A DNA stretch of 64,000 bases from Lelliottia wanjuensis (GCF_030238365.1 NZ_JASSOT010000059.1:1-64000); one strand, 5' to 3'. Positions 20,277 to 30,642 are shown, counted from the first letter of the stretch. Numbers and translations: made by a program. The notes: generated by a model from the letters alone, not told the origin.

Positions 20277-21149
20277 CTAACTCTGACTGGCGGCGCGAAT
20301 GGCGGCCACTTTTTTGCCAAACAGGATCTGCAGTACCAGCAGCAAACCAAACACCGGCAGTAACGCACTCAGCGTGGAAATACCCGTGGCGCCTTTGATC
20401 AGCATCGCGCCGGAGGCAATCAGCAGTAAAAAGACCATCACCCGGAAGACGTTGACGGAGATCCGCTTGTGCACGTACTGGCCCACCAGCGACCCCAGGA
20501 TCATGGTCGGCACGCAGAACAGCACCAGCTTGATGGTCGACACCGTCAAAATACCGCTGGTGGTCAGCCCGCCAATAATGGCGATGTTGTTGGCGGTAAA
20601 GAACGCGTTCAGGGTGCCGCGAAACGCCGCCGGAGCCAGATTGCGCAGCATGCCGTAAATCACCACCGGCGGCCCGTTGGTGGAGAAGGCTGAACCCAGC
20701 GCACCGGCAATCACGCCAATCGGCATGGCGATCCAGTTTTTGTCATACACCGGCAGACGCGGAATAAACAGGCTGTAGAAGGAGTAGAGGATCAGGAAAC
20801 CGCCGAGACCGATTTTCATGATGTGATCGGGCAGATAAGAGAGCGCGTAAATGCCGACCGGGATCCCGGCAAAGGAGAACAGAATCAGCACCAGCGCTGA
20901 TTTCCACTGCGTCTCTTTGCGCGAGAGCCAGGTGGCGTACAGCGCCGTCGCCGTGCCGACAATTACCGACATCGGTGCCGCCATTTTCAGCGGCAGGAGC
21001 AGGGTAATCAGCGGCATGGTGGTGAGTGCGCCGCCGAAACCGGCGCAGATCCCAACGAAGGTGTACATAAACATAATGGCAATCACGATAGCCATCACGC
21101 CGTAATCCAGAGGCACACCGTCTGGAGTAAACAGAGTAAAGAAGTCCAT
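20277..21149 (-). CDS. TauE/SafE-family sulfite/sulfonate permease
   Basis: 290 aa with about eight hydrophobic helices and the glycine-rich GICAGFGGALTTMPL motif typical of TauE/SafE (DUF81) permeases. Members of the family export sulfite, sulfoacetate and other organosulfonates. The position, between yihP and yihQ with 13-14 base gaps, makes it part of the sulfoquinovose operon, so a role in DHPS or sulfolactate efflux is a reasonable inference. ATG 21149 has a good AAGGAAAG site. E. coli K-12 lacks this gene in its yih cluster. Confidence 0.85.
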   Translation of the reverse strand: MDFFTLFTPDGVPLDYGVMAIVIAIMFMYTFVGICAGFGGALTTMPLITLLLPLKMAAPMSVIVGTATALYATWLSRKETQWKSALVLILFSFAGIPVGIYALSYLPDHIMKIGLGGFLILYSFYSLFIPRLPVYDKNWIAMPIGVIAGALGSAFSTNGPPVVIYGMLRNLAPAAFRGTLNAFFTANNIAIIGGLTTSGILTVSTIKLVLFCVPTMILGSLVGQYVHKRISVNVFRVMVFLLLIASGAMLIKGATGISTLSALLPVFGLLLVLQILFGKKVAAIRAASQS

Positions 21150-21163
21150 GTTCTTTCCTTGAA

Positions 21164-23191
21164 TTACAGAGCGATAAGCTGGTCGAACAGCTTGCGCCAT
21201 TCACTGTTAGCCCGATAAAAGACCGGCGGCTGGCCCAATGGCGCCTGCACCGTCACTTCTCCGCCGGTGTACTCTTCTCCCGTCCAGGCGTGGATCCAGC
21301 TGTCCTGCGGAAGATAAAGCGTCCAGTCGCGGCGAGCTTCTTCATGCACGGGCGCGACCAGCAGATCGCGGCCAAACAGATACTGATATTTCAGGGAATA
21401 GGTTTGCGCGTCATCCTCGTAATGCAGGAACAGCGGGCGCATCACCGGCAGGCCGCGTTTCGCGTTCTGCGCCACGGCGTCTTTGATGTAGGGCTTCAGG
21501 GTGGTGAAGATGGATGTCATTCGGGCGAAGTGATCGATAGTTTCTGCGTCGCTGTCGAACTGCCAGTTATCGCCAGGGCGGTTCCCCTCATGGGTGCGCA
21601 TCATCGGCGTGAAGGCGCTGAAATCGCACCAGCGCAGCAGGAGCTCTTTGCTGCGTTTCATCTCGAATAAAGTGGTGTAACCGCCGATATCGCTGTGATG
21701 CAGACCGTGCCCGGTCATCGCCAGCGACAGCGCCGCCGGAACCACTGACGCCAGGCCGTCGTCCAGACTCCAGTCCACGTTCTGATCGCCCGCCCACATC
21801 ATCACCGAATGCTTCTGGCTCCCGGTGTAACCCGCGCGCATAAAGAACAGGATCTCGCCGAGCTTGCCGGTCTCTTCCAGCGCCTCGTAATTACACTTCG
21901 CCCACAGGGCAGGCCAGGCGTTATGCATGATCTCGGCGCTCACGCCGTTGTGCAGGAAGGTGTCGGTAGGCAGATACTCGCCAAAGTCCGCCATCCAGCC
22001 GCCGCAGCCGAGTTCGATCAGGTTACGTTTGATGACCTCTTTGTACCAGTCGTAGGCTTCCGGGTTGGTCAGGTCGATCACGCCCGCGTAAAACTCGCCG
22101 AACTCGACGTGATAGTCTTTGCCGTCGGCATCTTTGGTCAGATAGCCGCGTGTCGCTGCCTCTTCGCAGAGATCTTTATCGCTGGCAACGTACGGGTTGA
22201 TGTAGGAGAGGAACTGCACGCCTTCGCGTTTCCACTGCGGGATGCGCTCATCAAGCTGCGGATAAAGCTCGCGGTTCCATTTCCAGTTCCACATCACGCG
22301 CTTGCCGAACGAGGTCATGCGGATGCCGGACCAGTCCTGCGCCCAGATGCCGTTCACCTTCACGCCGCCGTTACGCATCGTATCGAGCTTTTGCTGGCAC
22401 ACCTCGGTCCCGCCCTGAACGCCCAGCGTCACGCCGTCGTAAACCCAGTCCGGCAGCTCCGGCTGTCGGCCCAGTAATCCGCTCAGTTTTTCCAGCAGAT
22501 CGACATAGGTTTCAGCACAGTCGAAGCGCAGCGTGGCGTTATCCTCCCAGAACGCCAGCTCGTGGAAATCAGGATCGCTGAAGTCAAAATTCATGTAGCA
22601 GCTGTTATCGACGTGGCAGTAATACTTTTGCGTGCTGACGAAGGTCGGCTGGGGGAAGAAGGTCCAGTAATAATCCCCGCCCGCATTCTCTTTGCAGTCG
22701 GCAAGCCAGGTGACGAGGGTCTGTTTGTTACGCCCCACGCCCTGTTCGCTGGTCCACAGCGGGAAAGGTTTGCCGCGCAGATCGAAATATGAAAACTGCT
22801 CGCCGCAGCCATAGATATGGTCCGCTGGCTGCGCCGCCAGTCTCAGCCAGATGCGGTTATGGCTGGGAAGCTCGTTTTTGAGTTTCAGCTCAAGGCGGCC
22901 CTGTTTATCCGTGCCGACCAGCAAGGTGGCGCTCACCGCATCCCCGCGGGTAAAACGAATCGTCCAGCCTGCGCCTTGCGCTGTGACCGTCGCATCCGTC
23001 AGGGCAATCTTCTCGTTGAGTTTGTCTTTGATGCTGAAGTTGCCGCGAAACATCTCAATATCTGCCGCGCCCGAACCCATCCACAGGCAAGGCGATTGCG
23101 GCGTGTGGCACAGGATCAGGCGGTCCTGAAACGACAGGCTAAAACCATCGTCACGGGTTATCACTTTCACATCAGGGTATTGCGAAGCCAT
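21164..23191 (-). CDS. yihQ: Sulfoquinovosidase YihQ (GH31)
   Basis: 675 aa. It hydrolyses sulfoquinovosyl glycerol and related glycosides of the plant sulfolipid to free sulfoquinovose. GH31 catalytic residues are present: nucleophile D402 (GWMADFGEY) and acid/base D469 (WAGDQNVDW), three residues offset from E. coli D405/D472. The segments around the sulfonate-binding residues (WAQDWSGIRMTSFGKRVMWNW, in two parts) are conserved. A strong GGAGGT site precedes ATG 23191. Cytoplasmic, no signal peptide. It is followed by the TauE/SafE gene. Confidence 0.95.
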   Translation of the reverse strand: MASQYPDVKVITRDDGFSLSFQDRLILCHTPQSPCLWMGSGAADIEMFRGNFSIKDKLNEKIALTDATVTAQGAGWTIRFTRGDAVSATLLVGTDKQGRLELKLKNELPSHNRIWLRLAAQPADHIYGCGEQFSYFDLRGKPFPLWTSEQGVGRNKQTLVTWLADCKENAGGDYYWTFFPQPTFVSTQKYYCHVDNSCYMNFDFSDPDFHELAFWEDNATLRFDCAETYVDLLEKLSGLLGRQPELPDWVYDGVTLGVQGGTEVCQQKLDTMRNGGVKVNGIWAQDWSGIRMTSFGKRVMWNWKWNRELYPQLDERIPQWKREGVQFLSYINPYVASDKDLCEEAATRGYLTKDADGKDYHVEFGEFYAGVIDLTNPEAYDWYKEVIKRNLIELGCGGWMADFGEYLPTDTFLHNGVSAEIMHNAWPALWAKCNYEALEETGKLGEILFFMRAGYTGSQKHSVMMWAGDQNVDWSLDDGLASVVPAALSLAMTGHGLHHSDIGGYTTLFEMKRSKELLLRWCDFSAFTPMMRTHEGNRPGDNWQFDSDAETIDHFARMTSIFTTLKPYIKDAVAQNAKRGLPVMRPLFLHYEDDAQTYSLKYQYLFGRDLLVAPVHEEARRDWTLYLPQDSWIHAWTGEEYTGGEVTVQAPLGQPPVFYRANSEWRKLFDQLIAL

Positions 23192-23229
23192 TTTGACCTC
23201 CGTTGTAGGGTAAGGGTTCTTTGTTTTAG

Positions 23230-24099
23230 TTATTCGCAGCCAATTTCAAAGCTCATCTGATGGGCGTCGCCCGGTCCGAGGACCACCAGGTCAACGCCTG
23301 AGTTAAAGGCATCCGGCGGACAGCTCATCGGTTCCACCGCAAGGCCTCTTCGTTCCAGCTTTTCGCCGGAGTAAATCTGGATCCACGGCTGGTTCGAGCG
23401 CAGCCAAACGGCCATCGCGCTTTGCGGGTCCGTTAACCTGACTTCCCAGCGAGACCCGACGTCCAACGGGTGAAAGGTGTGGTCGATCTGCGTCGAGCCG
23501 ATGGTGCGCGGTGCCTGGAAATCCAGTTCCCTGACCGCGCCGCGCGTTGATGTCGGAACGTCAAAAATATCGCAGGCGGGCAGCTGCAACTCGCAGCGGT
23601 CGATAGGCTGCTGATTGCAGGTCAGATAGGGGTGAACGCCTGCGCCATAAGGCGCAGCACGATCCCCGAGATTTTTGCTGAGAATACGGGCGCTCAGGCC
23701 CGCAGACTCAACCAGCTGGTAAGTGATCTCAGCGGCAAGCATAAAAGGGTAGCCGTAGGTCGGCGGCAAAAAGGCCGTCAGCGTAACGCTTGAGGGCGTC
23801 TGCCCGGCAATCTGCCAGTTCTGCCATGCCAGCAGCCCATGGATCGCCGTATTCGAGGCGCGATCGTTGATGGCGGGCGTCAGCGTTTCACCGTCGAACG
23901 TATAGCGGCCATCCGTGATGCGGTTGGGCCAGGGAATCAGGACTTTTCCCAGATGGGCTAACGGCATCTCTTCCGGCGCGTGCGGGATCACAAGGTGACG
24001 CCCACGATGCGTCAGGGAAGCCAGCCCAGCGCCCACGGTGACGATTTCAGCCCGGTAATCGCCCGCATTCAGGACGAGGGTTTTGCCACTTTTATGCAT
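23230..24099 (-). CDS. yihR: Sulfoquinovose mutarotase YihR
   Basis: 289 aa, aldose-1-epimerase fold. It interconverts the anomers of sulfoquinovose released by YihQ so that the isomerase receives its preferred form. The HGLLAWQNW and PYGAGVHPYL segments carry the catalytic His residues of the family. ATG 24099 is preceded by AGGAGAAGG. It is in the middle of the operon, 15 bases after yihS and 38 before yihQ. It is slightly shorter than E. coli YihR as I recall it. Confidence 0.92.
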   Translation of the reverse strand: MHKSGKTLVLNAGDYRAEIVTVGAGLASLTHRGRHLVIPHAPEEMPLAHLGKVLIPWPNRITDGRYTFDGETLTPAINDRASNTAIHGLLAWQNWQIAGQTPSSVTLTAFLPPTYGYPFMLAAEITYQLVESAGLSARILSKNLGDRAAPYGAGVHPYLTCNQQPIDRCELQLPACDIFDVPTSTRGAVRELDFQAPRTIGSTQIDHTFHPLDVGSRWEVRLTDPQSAMAVWLRSNQPWIQIYSGEKLERRGLAVEPMSCPPDAFNSGVDLVVLGPGDAHQMSFEIGCE

Positions 24100-24114
24100 G
24101 CCCTTCTCCTGGAA

Positions 24115-25356
24115 TTACTTCGCGTTGCAGTCCAGCAGCCCGGCCGCGACGGCAGGTGCAAGACCCGGAGCGAGCGGCAGACGCGGGATCACCAGGCAGT
24201 GCAGCAGATGGTAAATATCCTGCTTGCCGTCCCAGACTTTGGTGGTCACTTCGTTGTTGGTATCCAGCTCCTGCCACCACGAGCCATTTTCGTAGTCCAT
24301 CAGGTACTTTATGCAGTACTCCCACCAGGTCAGATACCAGGCTTCATACTGCGGATCGCCGGTGACGGTATAGAGCGCGTAGGCTGTTCCCATGGCTTCG
24401 ACGATCGGCCAGCGCACGCGTTCGCGGACGATAGGTTTGCCGTCCCAGTCGACGGTGTAGACGATCCCGTCCGCGCCGTCCGGTGCCCAGGCATCACGAA
24501 TGGTGGCGTGGAAAAGGCCTTTCGCATCTTCCAGCAGCCATTCCGGCGGGGTTTCAAAGCGTGCTTCCAGGGCTGCACGCAGATGCAGCATCAGGCGGCC
24601 CCACTCGATCCAGTGGCCCGGCGTACCGCCGTAAGCGCGGAAACGGTGCGCCGGATTGTCTTTGTTGTAATCGCGAATCGGGTTCCAGTCGGTGTCGAAA
24701 TGTTCGTTAACGCGATACTCCCCTTTGCGGGCGACATCGTGAATAATCACCGAGGCAACGCGCAGGGCGCGGTCCAGCCATTTGCGGTCGTGGGTGACGT
24801 CATAGACAATCAGGAAGGCTTCAACGGCGTGCATATTGGCGTTGCCGCCGCGGTAATCCTCGGTTTTGCTGAAGGCTTCATCCCAGGATTCCAGGCACAT
24901 CTGCTCCTGTTCGCTCCAGAAATACTTCTCGATAACCTCGATGGCGTCATCCAGCAGCTGGCGCGCTTGCGGATGGCCCGTCGTCACGGCGCTGGCCGCA
25001 CCGAGTAACACGAAGAAGTGCTGATAGCCCTGCTTGGAGGCATCGATAACGCCTTCGTCGTTCACGCAGGCGTACCAGCCGCCATACTCTTTATCGCGCA
25101 GCGCACCGTTCAGGGCATTAATCCCGTGCTCCACCAGGGCATACGCGCCAGGGCGGCCCATCGCGGCGGCCACGGCGTAGACGTGCAGCATGCGAGCGGT
25201 GATCCACAGATGCGTCCCCATATCCGTTTTCACCTGCCCGGTATTACCCAGCCAGCCAAAACCGGTCGGAACGGCGGCGTTTTTGCCAAAATCAAAAATG
25301 CGATCGGTCTCTTGTTCCAGCCAGCGGTTGTGGCTCAGTGTGTTAAACCATTTCAT
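24115..25356 (-). CDS. yihS: Sulfoquinovose isomerase YihS
   Basis: 413 aa, the same length as E. coli YihS and very similar along the whole length. It is an (alpha/alpha)6-barrel enzyme of the N-acylglucosamine 2-epimerase family that isomerises sulfoquinovose to 6-deoxy-6-sulfofructose. Conserved segments include [21 protein letters not shown] and [14 protein letters not shown], which carry active-site His/Arg residues. ATG 25356 has GAGGGA upstream. It lies 15 bases after yihT. Confidence 0.95.
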   Translation of the reverse strand: MKWFNTLSHNRWLEQETDRIFDFGKNAAVPTGFGWLGNTGQVKTDMGTHLWITARMLHVYAVAAAMGRPGAYALVEHGINALNGALRDKEYGGWYACVNDEGVIDASKQGYQHFFVLLGAASAVTTGHPQARQLLDDAIEVIEKYFWSEQEQMCLESWDEAFSKTEDYRGGNANMHAVEAFLIVYDVTHDRKWLDRALRVASVIIHDVARKGEYRVNEHFDTDWNPIRDYNKDNPAHRFRAYGGTPGHWIEWGRLMLHLRAALEARFETPPEWLLEDAKGLFHATIRDAWAPDGADGIVYTVDWDGKPIVRERVRWPIVEAMGTAYALYTVTGDPQYEAWYLTWWEYCIKYLMDYENGSWWQELDTNNEVTTKVWDGKQDIYHLLHCLVIPRLPLAPGLAPAVAAGLLDCNAK

Positions 25357-25371
25357 TGTTCAATCCCTCTT

Positions 25372-26247
25372 TCAGCGACTTGCCATCATTTCGTCAACAA
25401 TCTCACCCAAACGCTGCAGTTTTGGCACAGAGACATCGCGCAGCATCAGCTCCGTGTCCGGCAGACCCACCACGGACGACCACACGGCGCGACCAGCCAG
25501 GAAGCCGGAGGCGCCCGCCTGCATCGCCACGCGTACGGCGCGCGGGAAGAGTTTGTCATCAACGCCGGAAGAGAGGATCACCCACGGCATCGCGATCTGC
25601 TCATTCAGCTTTTGCGAGGCGGCCAGCAGCTCTTGCTGCGTGCCTTTTCCGAACAGCGGCATTTCGACTTTGTAGAGATCGGCCCCGCTATCACCCAGCT
25701 CTTTCGCCGCATCGATGATGGCCTGCTCACGGTTGAATGCCGCGCTGCGGCGCGGTGGGCGCACCACCGGTTCAATGATGCTGAGCAGCCCCTGGCTGTG
25801 ACACAGCTGATTAAAGGCTTTTACCATCTCAAGGCGCTGCTGCGGATCTTCATCGCTGCGCCACAACACCAGCAGTTTCAGCGCTTTGCCGCCGTCGCGT
25901 CGTACCGCCTGGGCATCGATGCTTTTATCAATAACGACGCTGTCGACCGGAAGTCCGTTCCCCGGAATAAATTCATCGGCGGCGACAATCATCGCGCAGC
26001 TTTTGGCGACGGCGTGTTGCTCGACGATCTGGCGATAGCAAAACTGCTGATCGACCAGGATGGCCGAGGCGTAAGGCGAGAGGATTTTTGCCGCGTTGAC
26101 TTTGAAATCCGTTAAATGCTGGTCGGTGACCGGCAGTTTTTCGCCCGCAGCGGCAAACATCAGGCGCATCGCTTCACGCTGATCGACGGCCAGCATGGCG
26201 AAACCGCCGGAAGGTCGGGTGATATCTTTCAGGGTATAAGGGGTCAT
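25372..26247 (-). CDS. yihT: 6-deoxy-6-sulfofructose-1-phosphate aldolase YihT
   Basis: 291 aa. A class I (LacD-like) aldolase that cleaves sulfofructose-1-phosphate to DHAP and 3-sulfolactaldehyde. The Schiff-base lysine is K193 in [13 protein letters not shown], at the same number as in E. coli YihT. R-rich [12 protein letters not shown] binds the anionic substrate region. ATG 26247 is preceded by AAGGA. It lies between yihU and yihS in the operon. Confidence 0.95.
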   Translation of the reverse strand: MTPYTLKDITRPSGGFAMLAVDQREAMRLMFAAAGEKLPVTDQHLTDFKVNAAKILSPYASAILVDQQFCYRQIVEQHAVAKSCAMIVAADEFIPGNGLPVDSVVIDKSIDAQAVRRDGGKALKLLVLWRSDEDPQQRLEMVKAFNQLCHSQGLLSIIEPVVRPPRRSAAFNREQAIIDAAKELGDSGADLYKVEMPLFGKGTQQELLAASQKLNEQIAMPWVILSSGVDDKLFPRAVRVAMQAGASGFLAGRAVWSSVVGLPDTELMLRDVSVPKLQRLGEIVDEMMASR

Positions 26248-26263
26248 TCTTCAGTCCTTTTCA

Positions 26264-27154
26264 TTAACGTGTGTGGTTCAGCCCGGCAGACGCCCGAACT
26301 TGCTCGAGAATCGCGGTCCAGTCTTCGCGGCCGCGTCCGGCGGCGCGCGCCTGGTTGTAAACTTCACGGGAAGCTGCCCCGAGCGGCATCGGGACGTGCA
26401 GCTGGTTAGCGACATCCAGCGCAATCCCCAGATCTTTATGGGCAAGGTCGATCATGAACGCCGGAGAAAGATCGCCTTTCAGCACTTTGTTCGGCCAGGA
26501 GGTGGTGAAATGGCCTTTGCCGGCGGGCGTGCCGCTCATCACTTTCAGCGCCACGTCGAAAGAGAGCCCCAGGGCTTCGCATAGCACCGCGGCTTCTGCG
26601 GAAAGGGCGTTCAGGGCGATACTCATGTAGTTGTTGATGAGCTTGACGCGGATCCCCATGCCGGGACCGCCCGCGTTGATGAGTTCACTCCCCATCGCCA
26701 TCAGCACCGGCGTCGCGCGCTCGACCTGCGAAGGCGTGCCGCCTGCCAGCAGCAGCAAGGTTCCGGCAATGGCATGGTCAGAGGTGCGGCCGACGGGCAC
26801 ATCCATCATGCTCAACCCGCGCTCCGCCATCTCTGCAATGAGCTTGTCCGTTTGCAGCGGGTGAATGGTCGACATATCAATGACCAGCGCCTCGCGAGAT
26901 AACCCCTGGCAAACACCGTTTTCACCAAACAGAACCGCACGAACCAAATTGCCGTTGGGCAGCATGGTGATAACAAACTCGGCGTCGCTTGCTGCATCCG
27001 CGGGCGTCGTCGCCGCTTGCGCCCCCTTTGCGACCAGCGCCTGAACCGCCTCAGGATTCACATCAAATACCTGCAGCTGGTGGCCCTGCTTAAGCAGATT
27101 GCTCGCCATCGGCGCGCCCATCTGCCCTAAACCTATAAATGCGATTGCTGACAT
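26264..27154 (-). CDS. yihU: 3-sulfolactaldehyde reductase YihU
   Basis: 296 aa, beta-hydroxyacid dehydrogenase family. It uses NADH to reduce 3-sulfolactaldehyde to DHPS, the end product excreted by this pathway. The Rossmann motif [10 protein letters not shown] is at 8-17 and the catalytic lysine is K171 (RVKLINNYM). ATG 27154 ([10 protein letters not shown]) has a GGAGAGAGGA site; the longer frame lacks support. It is the first gene of the long minus-strand operon and diverges from yihV. Confidence 0.95.
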   Translation of the reverse strand: MSAIAFIGLGQMGAPMASNLLKQGHQLQVFDVNPEAVQALVAKGAQAATTPADAASDAEFVITMLPNGNLVRAVLFGENGVCQGLSREALVIDMSTIHPLQTDKLIAEMAERGLSMMDVPVGRTSDHAIAGTLLLLAGGTPSQVERATPVLMAMGSELINAGGPGMGIRVKLINNYMSIALNALSAEAAVLCEALGLSFDVALKVMSGTPAGKGHFTTSWPNKVLKGDLSPAFMIDLAHKDLGIALDVANQLHVPMPLGAASREVYNQARAAGRGREDWTAILEQVRASAGLNHTR

Positions 27155-27202
27155 TCCTCTCTCCTGCTTGTCACAAATTGTCAATTAGTGAGCGTTTGTG
27201 GT

Positions 27203-27246
27203 GTCTGTTTTTGATCGTATTTGTAATTTATAGTCAAAAAATAGAC
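27203..27246. promoter_or_regulatory. Candidate CsqR operator between yihU and yihV
   Basis: An imperfect inverted repeat (GTCTGTTTTTGA at 27203-27214 and TCAAAAAATAGAC at 27234-27246) lies in the 159-base divergent gap. In E. coli CsqR (YihW) binds this intergenic region. The exact operator is not established here. Confidence 0.4.
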
Positions 27247-27313
27247 ATGGGTCACTTTTTAAACATTTTGTGAAATTAAAATGAGAGGCATCAAAAACGC
27301 ATAAGGAAAAACC

Positions 27314-28210
27314 ATGACTCGAATCGTGTGTGTTGGCATCACCGTGCTGGATCGCATCTGGTATCTCAGTGATTTACCAAAGGAAGGCGGAAAGTATGTC
27401 GCGAATAACTATACGGAAGTGGGCGGTGGCCCGGCGGCGACGGCGGCAGTGGCCGCGGCAAAACTGGGCGCACAGGTGGACTTCATTGGCCGCGTGGGTG
27501 ATGACGATACCGGCAACCGACTCCTCGCGGAGCTGGAGTCCCTGGGGGTCAACACCCGCTACACCCGCGTCGTGAAAGGGGCGCGCTCTTCGCAATCTGC
27601 GGTACTGGTGGATGCCAGCGGCGAGCGCATTATTGCCAACTATCCCAGCCCGGATCTCCCGGCGGAGGCGGACTGGCTGCGCGAAATCGACTTCTCTCAA
27701 TGGGACGTGGTGCTGGCGGATGTGCGCTGGCACGACGGGGCAAAGCAGGCTTTTACCTGCGCACGTGAGCAGGGCGTGACGACGGTGCTGGATGCGGATA
27801 TCACGCCGCAGGATATCAGCGAGCTGGTGGCCTTGAGCGATCACGCAGCCTTCTCCGCACCGGGCCTGCAGCGCCTGACCAGCCTCTCTTCACCCGTCGA
27901 CGCACTGAAAAAAGCACAAACGCTCACAAATGGACATGTTTACGTCACCCAGGGCAAAGAGGGCTGTTACTGGCTTGAGGCCGGAGAGCTTTGCCATCAG
28001 CCCGGTTTTAGCGTGGAAGTGGTGGATACCACGGGCGCGGGCGACGTTTTTCATGGCGCACTGGCGGTGAGTCTGGCGCAGAAAGCGCGGGTGGCAGAGG
28101 CGGTTCAGTTTGCCAGCGCCGTTGCCGCGCTCAAGTGTACGCGTCCCGGCGGACGTGCTGGCATCCCTGACTGTGATCAAACCCGCTCTTTCTTGTCACT
28201 TTTTGTATAA
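27314..28210 (+). CDS. yihV: 6-deoxy-6-sulfofructose kinase YihV
   Basis: 298 aa, PfkB/ribokinase family. It phosphorylates sulfofructose with ATP before aldol cleavage by YihT. An N-terminal GGGPAATAAVAAAKLG segment and the C-terminal DTTGAGD anion-hole/catalytic Asp motif (near residue 240) are intact. ATG 27314 has an AAGGAAAAACC site. It is divergent from yihUTSRQ and is followed after 34 bases by the regulator yihW on the same strand. Confidence 0.95.
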   Translation: MTRIVCVGITVLDRIWYLSDLPKEGGKYVANNYTEVGGGPAATAAVAAAKLGAQVDFIGRVGDDDTGNRLLAELESLGVNTRYTRVVKGARSSQSAVLVDASGERIIANYPSPDLPAEADWLREIDFSQWDVVLADVRWHDGAKQAFTCAREQGVTTVLDADITPQDISELVALSDHAAFSAPGLQRLTSLSSPVDALKKAQTLTNGHVYVTQGKEGCYWLEAGELCHQPGFSVEVVDTTGAGDVFHGALAVSLAQKARVAEAVQFASAVAALKCTRPGGRAGIPDCDQTRSFLSLFV

Positions 28211-28244
28211 AATGCGGGGCGTGATGGTATTTCGAGGACAGCCC

Positions 28245-29045
28245 ATGAGCCTGACTGAACTGACCGGTAATCCGCGACACGATCAACTGCTGACGTTGAT
28301 CGCCGATCGCGGCTACATGAACATTGATGAACTGGCGCAACTGCTGGATGTCTCCACGCAGACTGTGCGTCGGGATATCCGCAAACTCAGCGAGCAGGGC
28401 TTGATTACGCGCCATCACGGAGGTGCAGGCCGCGCCTCCAGCGTGGTCAATACGGCGTTTGAGCAGCGTGAAGTCTCGTTAACGGAAGAGAAGCGCGCGA
28501 TCGCGGAAGCCATTGCGGACTATATCCCGGACGGCTCGACGATTTTTATCACCATCGGCACCACTGTGGAACACGTCGCGCGTGCGCTGCTTAATCACAA
28601 CCACCTGCGCATCATCACCAACAGCCTGCGGGTGGCGCATATCCTGTATAAAAATCCGCGCTTTGAAGTGATGGTGCCGGGCGGCACGCTGCGCGCGCAC
28701 AACGGCGGGATTATCGGGCCCGCCGCGACCGCGTTTGTCTCCGGTTTCCGGGCGGATTATCTGGTCACCAGCGTAGGCGCTATCGAGAGCGACGGGGCGA
28801 TGATGGAGTTTGATGTCAATGAAGCCAGCGTTGTGAAAACGATGATCGCCCATTCGCGGCATGTCTTACTTGCGGCCGATCACACCAAATATCAGGCCTC
28901 GGCAGCCGTCGAAATTGGTAATGTTTCGCAGGTCACGGCGTTGTTCACCGACGAACTTCCCGGCTCTGGGCTGCAAAGCCTGCTGAAATCCAGCAAAGTC
29001 GAACTGGTCGAAGTCAGCTCCAGCGATGAACAGCAGGCCGGTTAA
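28245..29045 (+). CDS. csqR: DeoR-family regulator CsqR (YihW)
   Basis: 266 aa. An N-terminal DeoR HTH (LLDVSTQTVRRDIRKLSEQG, around 30-50) is followed by a sugar-phosphate-binding DeoRC domain with DGSTIFITIGTT and GAIESDGAMMEFD. In E. coli it represses the yih genes and is relieved by sulfoquinovose or its glycerol derivative. ATG 28245 (MSLTELTGNP) fits the family and the GAGGACAG site; the frame overlapping yihV upstream is not used. The C-terminus (ELVEVSSSDEQQAG) differs from E. coli. Confidence 0.93.
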   Translation: MSLTELTGNPRHDQLLTLIADRGYMNIDELAQLLDVSTQTVRRDIRKLSEQGLITRHHGGAGRASSVVNTAFEQREVSLTEEKRAIAEAIADYIPDGSTIFITIGTTVEHVARALLNHNHLRIITNSLRVAHILYKNPRFEVMVPGGTLRAHNGGIIGPAATAFVSGFRADYLVTSVGAIESDGAMMEFDVNEASVVKTMIAHSRHVLLAADHTKYQASAAVEIGNVSQVTALFTDELPGSGLQSLLKSSKVELVEVSSSDEQQAG

Positions 29046-29059
29046 CCTCTGCATTTCCA

Positions 29060-29086
29060 TCCCCGGCGACTGATGCGTCGGGGAGT
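29060..29086 (+). terminator. Possible yihVW terminator
   Basis: TCCCCGGCG...CGTCGGGGA can form a short GC stem 15-40 bases after the csqR stop, followed by GTTTCC. The T-run is poor, so this is tentative. Confidence 0.35.
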
Positions 29087-29176
29087 TTCCTCTCTTGCTC
29101 TAACCTGAATCTGGCGCATAGCCAAAGCCTCTCTTTCCCGCTACAGTTATTTCTCCACGGCGCGAAGGGGATAAAC

Positions 29177-29776
29177 ATGCTTTATATCTTTGACTTAGGA
29201 AATGTCATCGTCGATATCGATTTCAATCGAGTGCTGGGGGCATGGAGCGATTTTAGCCGTGTGCCACTGGCGACGCTTAAGCAGAATTTCACTATGGGAG
29301 AGGCGTTCCATCAGCATGAGCGGGGTGAAATCAGCGATGAAGCTTTCGCTGAAGCCATGTGTCACGAGATGGACCTGCCTTTAAGTTACGAGCAATTTGC
29401 TCACGGCTGGCAGGCGGTGTTTGTGGCGCTCCGCCCGGAGGTTGTCGACACCATGAACAAACTGCGCGAGCAGGGGCATCGCGTGGTCGTCCTGTCCAAT
29501 ACCAACCGTCTGCACACCACCTTCTGGCCTGACGAATACCCGCAAATCCAGGCCGTAGCGGATAAAATCTACCTGTCGCAGGAGATGGGCATGCGCAAAC
29601 CCGAGGCGCGCATTTACCAGGCCGTCTTACAGGCCGAAGGTTTCTCCGCGTCCGATACGGTCTTTTTTGACGATAATGCCGATAATATAGAGGGAGCTAA
29701 CCAGTTAGGTATCACGTCGATCCTGGTGACCGGGAAAGAGACGATACCGAACTACTTTGCGAAGCAGTTATGCTAA
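29177..29776 (+). CDS. yihX: Alpha-D-glucose-1-phosphate phosphatase YihX
   Basis: 199 aa, HAD superfamily. Motif I is [12 protein letters not shown] (D6), motif II VVLSNTN, motif III K in MRKPEARIY and motif [11 protein letters not shown]. coli YihX hydrolyses glucose-1-phosphate and may help in glycogen breakdown. It overlaps yihY by 7 bases and begins the yihX-yihY-dtd-fabY string, where each junction overlaps, indicating one operon with coupled translation. Confidence 0.94.
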   Translation: MLYIFDLGNVIVDIDFNRVLGAWSDFSRVPLATLKQNFTMGEAFHQHERGEISDEAFAEAMCHEMDLPLSYEQFAHGWQAVFVALRPEVVDTMNKLREQGHRVVVLSNTNRLHTTFWPDEYPQIQAVADKIYLSQEMGMRKPEARIYQAVLQAEGFSASDTVFFDDNADNIEGANQLGITSILVTGKETIPNYFAKQLC

Positions 29777-30642
29777 AAACCGTTCATCAAAAAGCCACTC
29801 ATCATACGCGTCCGTTTCGGGCGTGGATCAAACTGCTCTGGCAGCGCATCGATGAGGACAACATGACCACGCTGGCGGGCAACCTCGCCTACGTGTCGTT
29901 GCTCTCACTGGTGCCGCTGGTGGCGGTGATTTTTGCCTTGTTCTCTGCCTTCCCAATGTTTGCCGACGTCAGCCTGCAGCTGCGGCATTTCGTTTTTGCC
30001 AACTTTATTCCCGCTACCGGGGATGTGATTCAGGGCTACATCGAGCAGTTCGTGGCGAACTCCAGCAAGATGACCGCCGTGGGCGCATGTGGCTTAATCG
30101 TCACGGCGCTGCTGCTGATGTACGCCATCGATAGCGCGCTGAACACCATCTGGCACAGTAAAAAGGCGCGGCCTAAAGTTTACTCCTTTGCCGTGTACTG
30201 GATGATCCTGACGCTGGGGCCGCTGCTGGCCGGGGCCAGTCTGGCGATCAGCTCTTATCTCCTGTCGTTACGCTGGGCGAGCGATTTGAACAGCGTGATC
30301 GACAACGTGTTACGCATCTTCCCGCTGATCCTCTCCTGGCTCTCTTTCTGGCTGCTTTACAGCGTGGTCCCGACCACGCGCGTGCCCAACCGGGACGCCA
30401 TTGTCGGCGCGCTGGTAGCGGCGGTCCTCTTCGAGCTGGGCAAGAAAGGATTCGCGGTCTACATCACCATGTTCCCCTCTTACCAGCTGATTTATGGCGT
30501 GCTGGCGGTGATCCCGATTTTGTTTGTCTGGGTGTACTGGACCTGGTGTATCGTCTTGCTAGGTGCCGAAATAACTGTCACTCTCGGTGAATACCGCAAA
30601 CTCAAACAAGCCGCAGAACAAGAAGAAGCAGAACAACCATGA
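29770..30642 (+). CDS. yihY: YihY, UPF0761 (BrkB-like) inner-membrane protein
   Basis: 290 aa with about six transmembrane helices, very close to E. coli YihY. The family was once annotated as ribonuclease BN, which is wrong (RNase BN is encoded elsewhere); its function is not known to me. The N-terminus is basic and the C-terminal tail is charged ([14 protein letters not shown]). The start ATG overlaps the yihX stop, and its stop overlaps the dtd start. Confidence 0.93.
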   Translation: MLKTVHQKATHHTRPFRAWIKLLWQRIDEDNMTTLAGNLAYVSLLSLVPLVAVIFALFSAFPMFADVSLQLRHFVFANFIPATGDVIQGYIEQFVANSSKMTAVGACGLIVTALLLMYAIDSALNTIWHSKKARPKVYSFAVYWMILTLGPLLAGASLAISSYLLSLRWASDLNSVIDNVLRIFPLILSWLSFWLLYSVVPTTRVPNRDAIVGALVAAVLFELGKKGFAVYITMFPSYQLIYGVLAVIPILFVWVYWTWCIVLLGAEITVTLGEYRKLKQAAEQEEAEQP

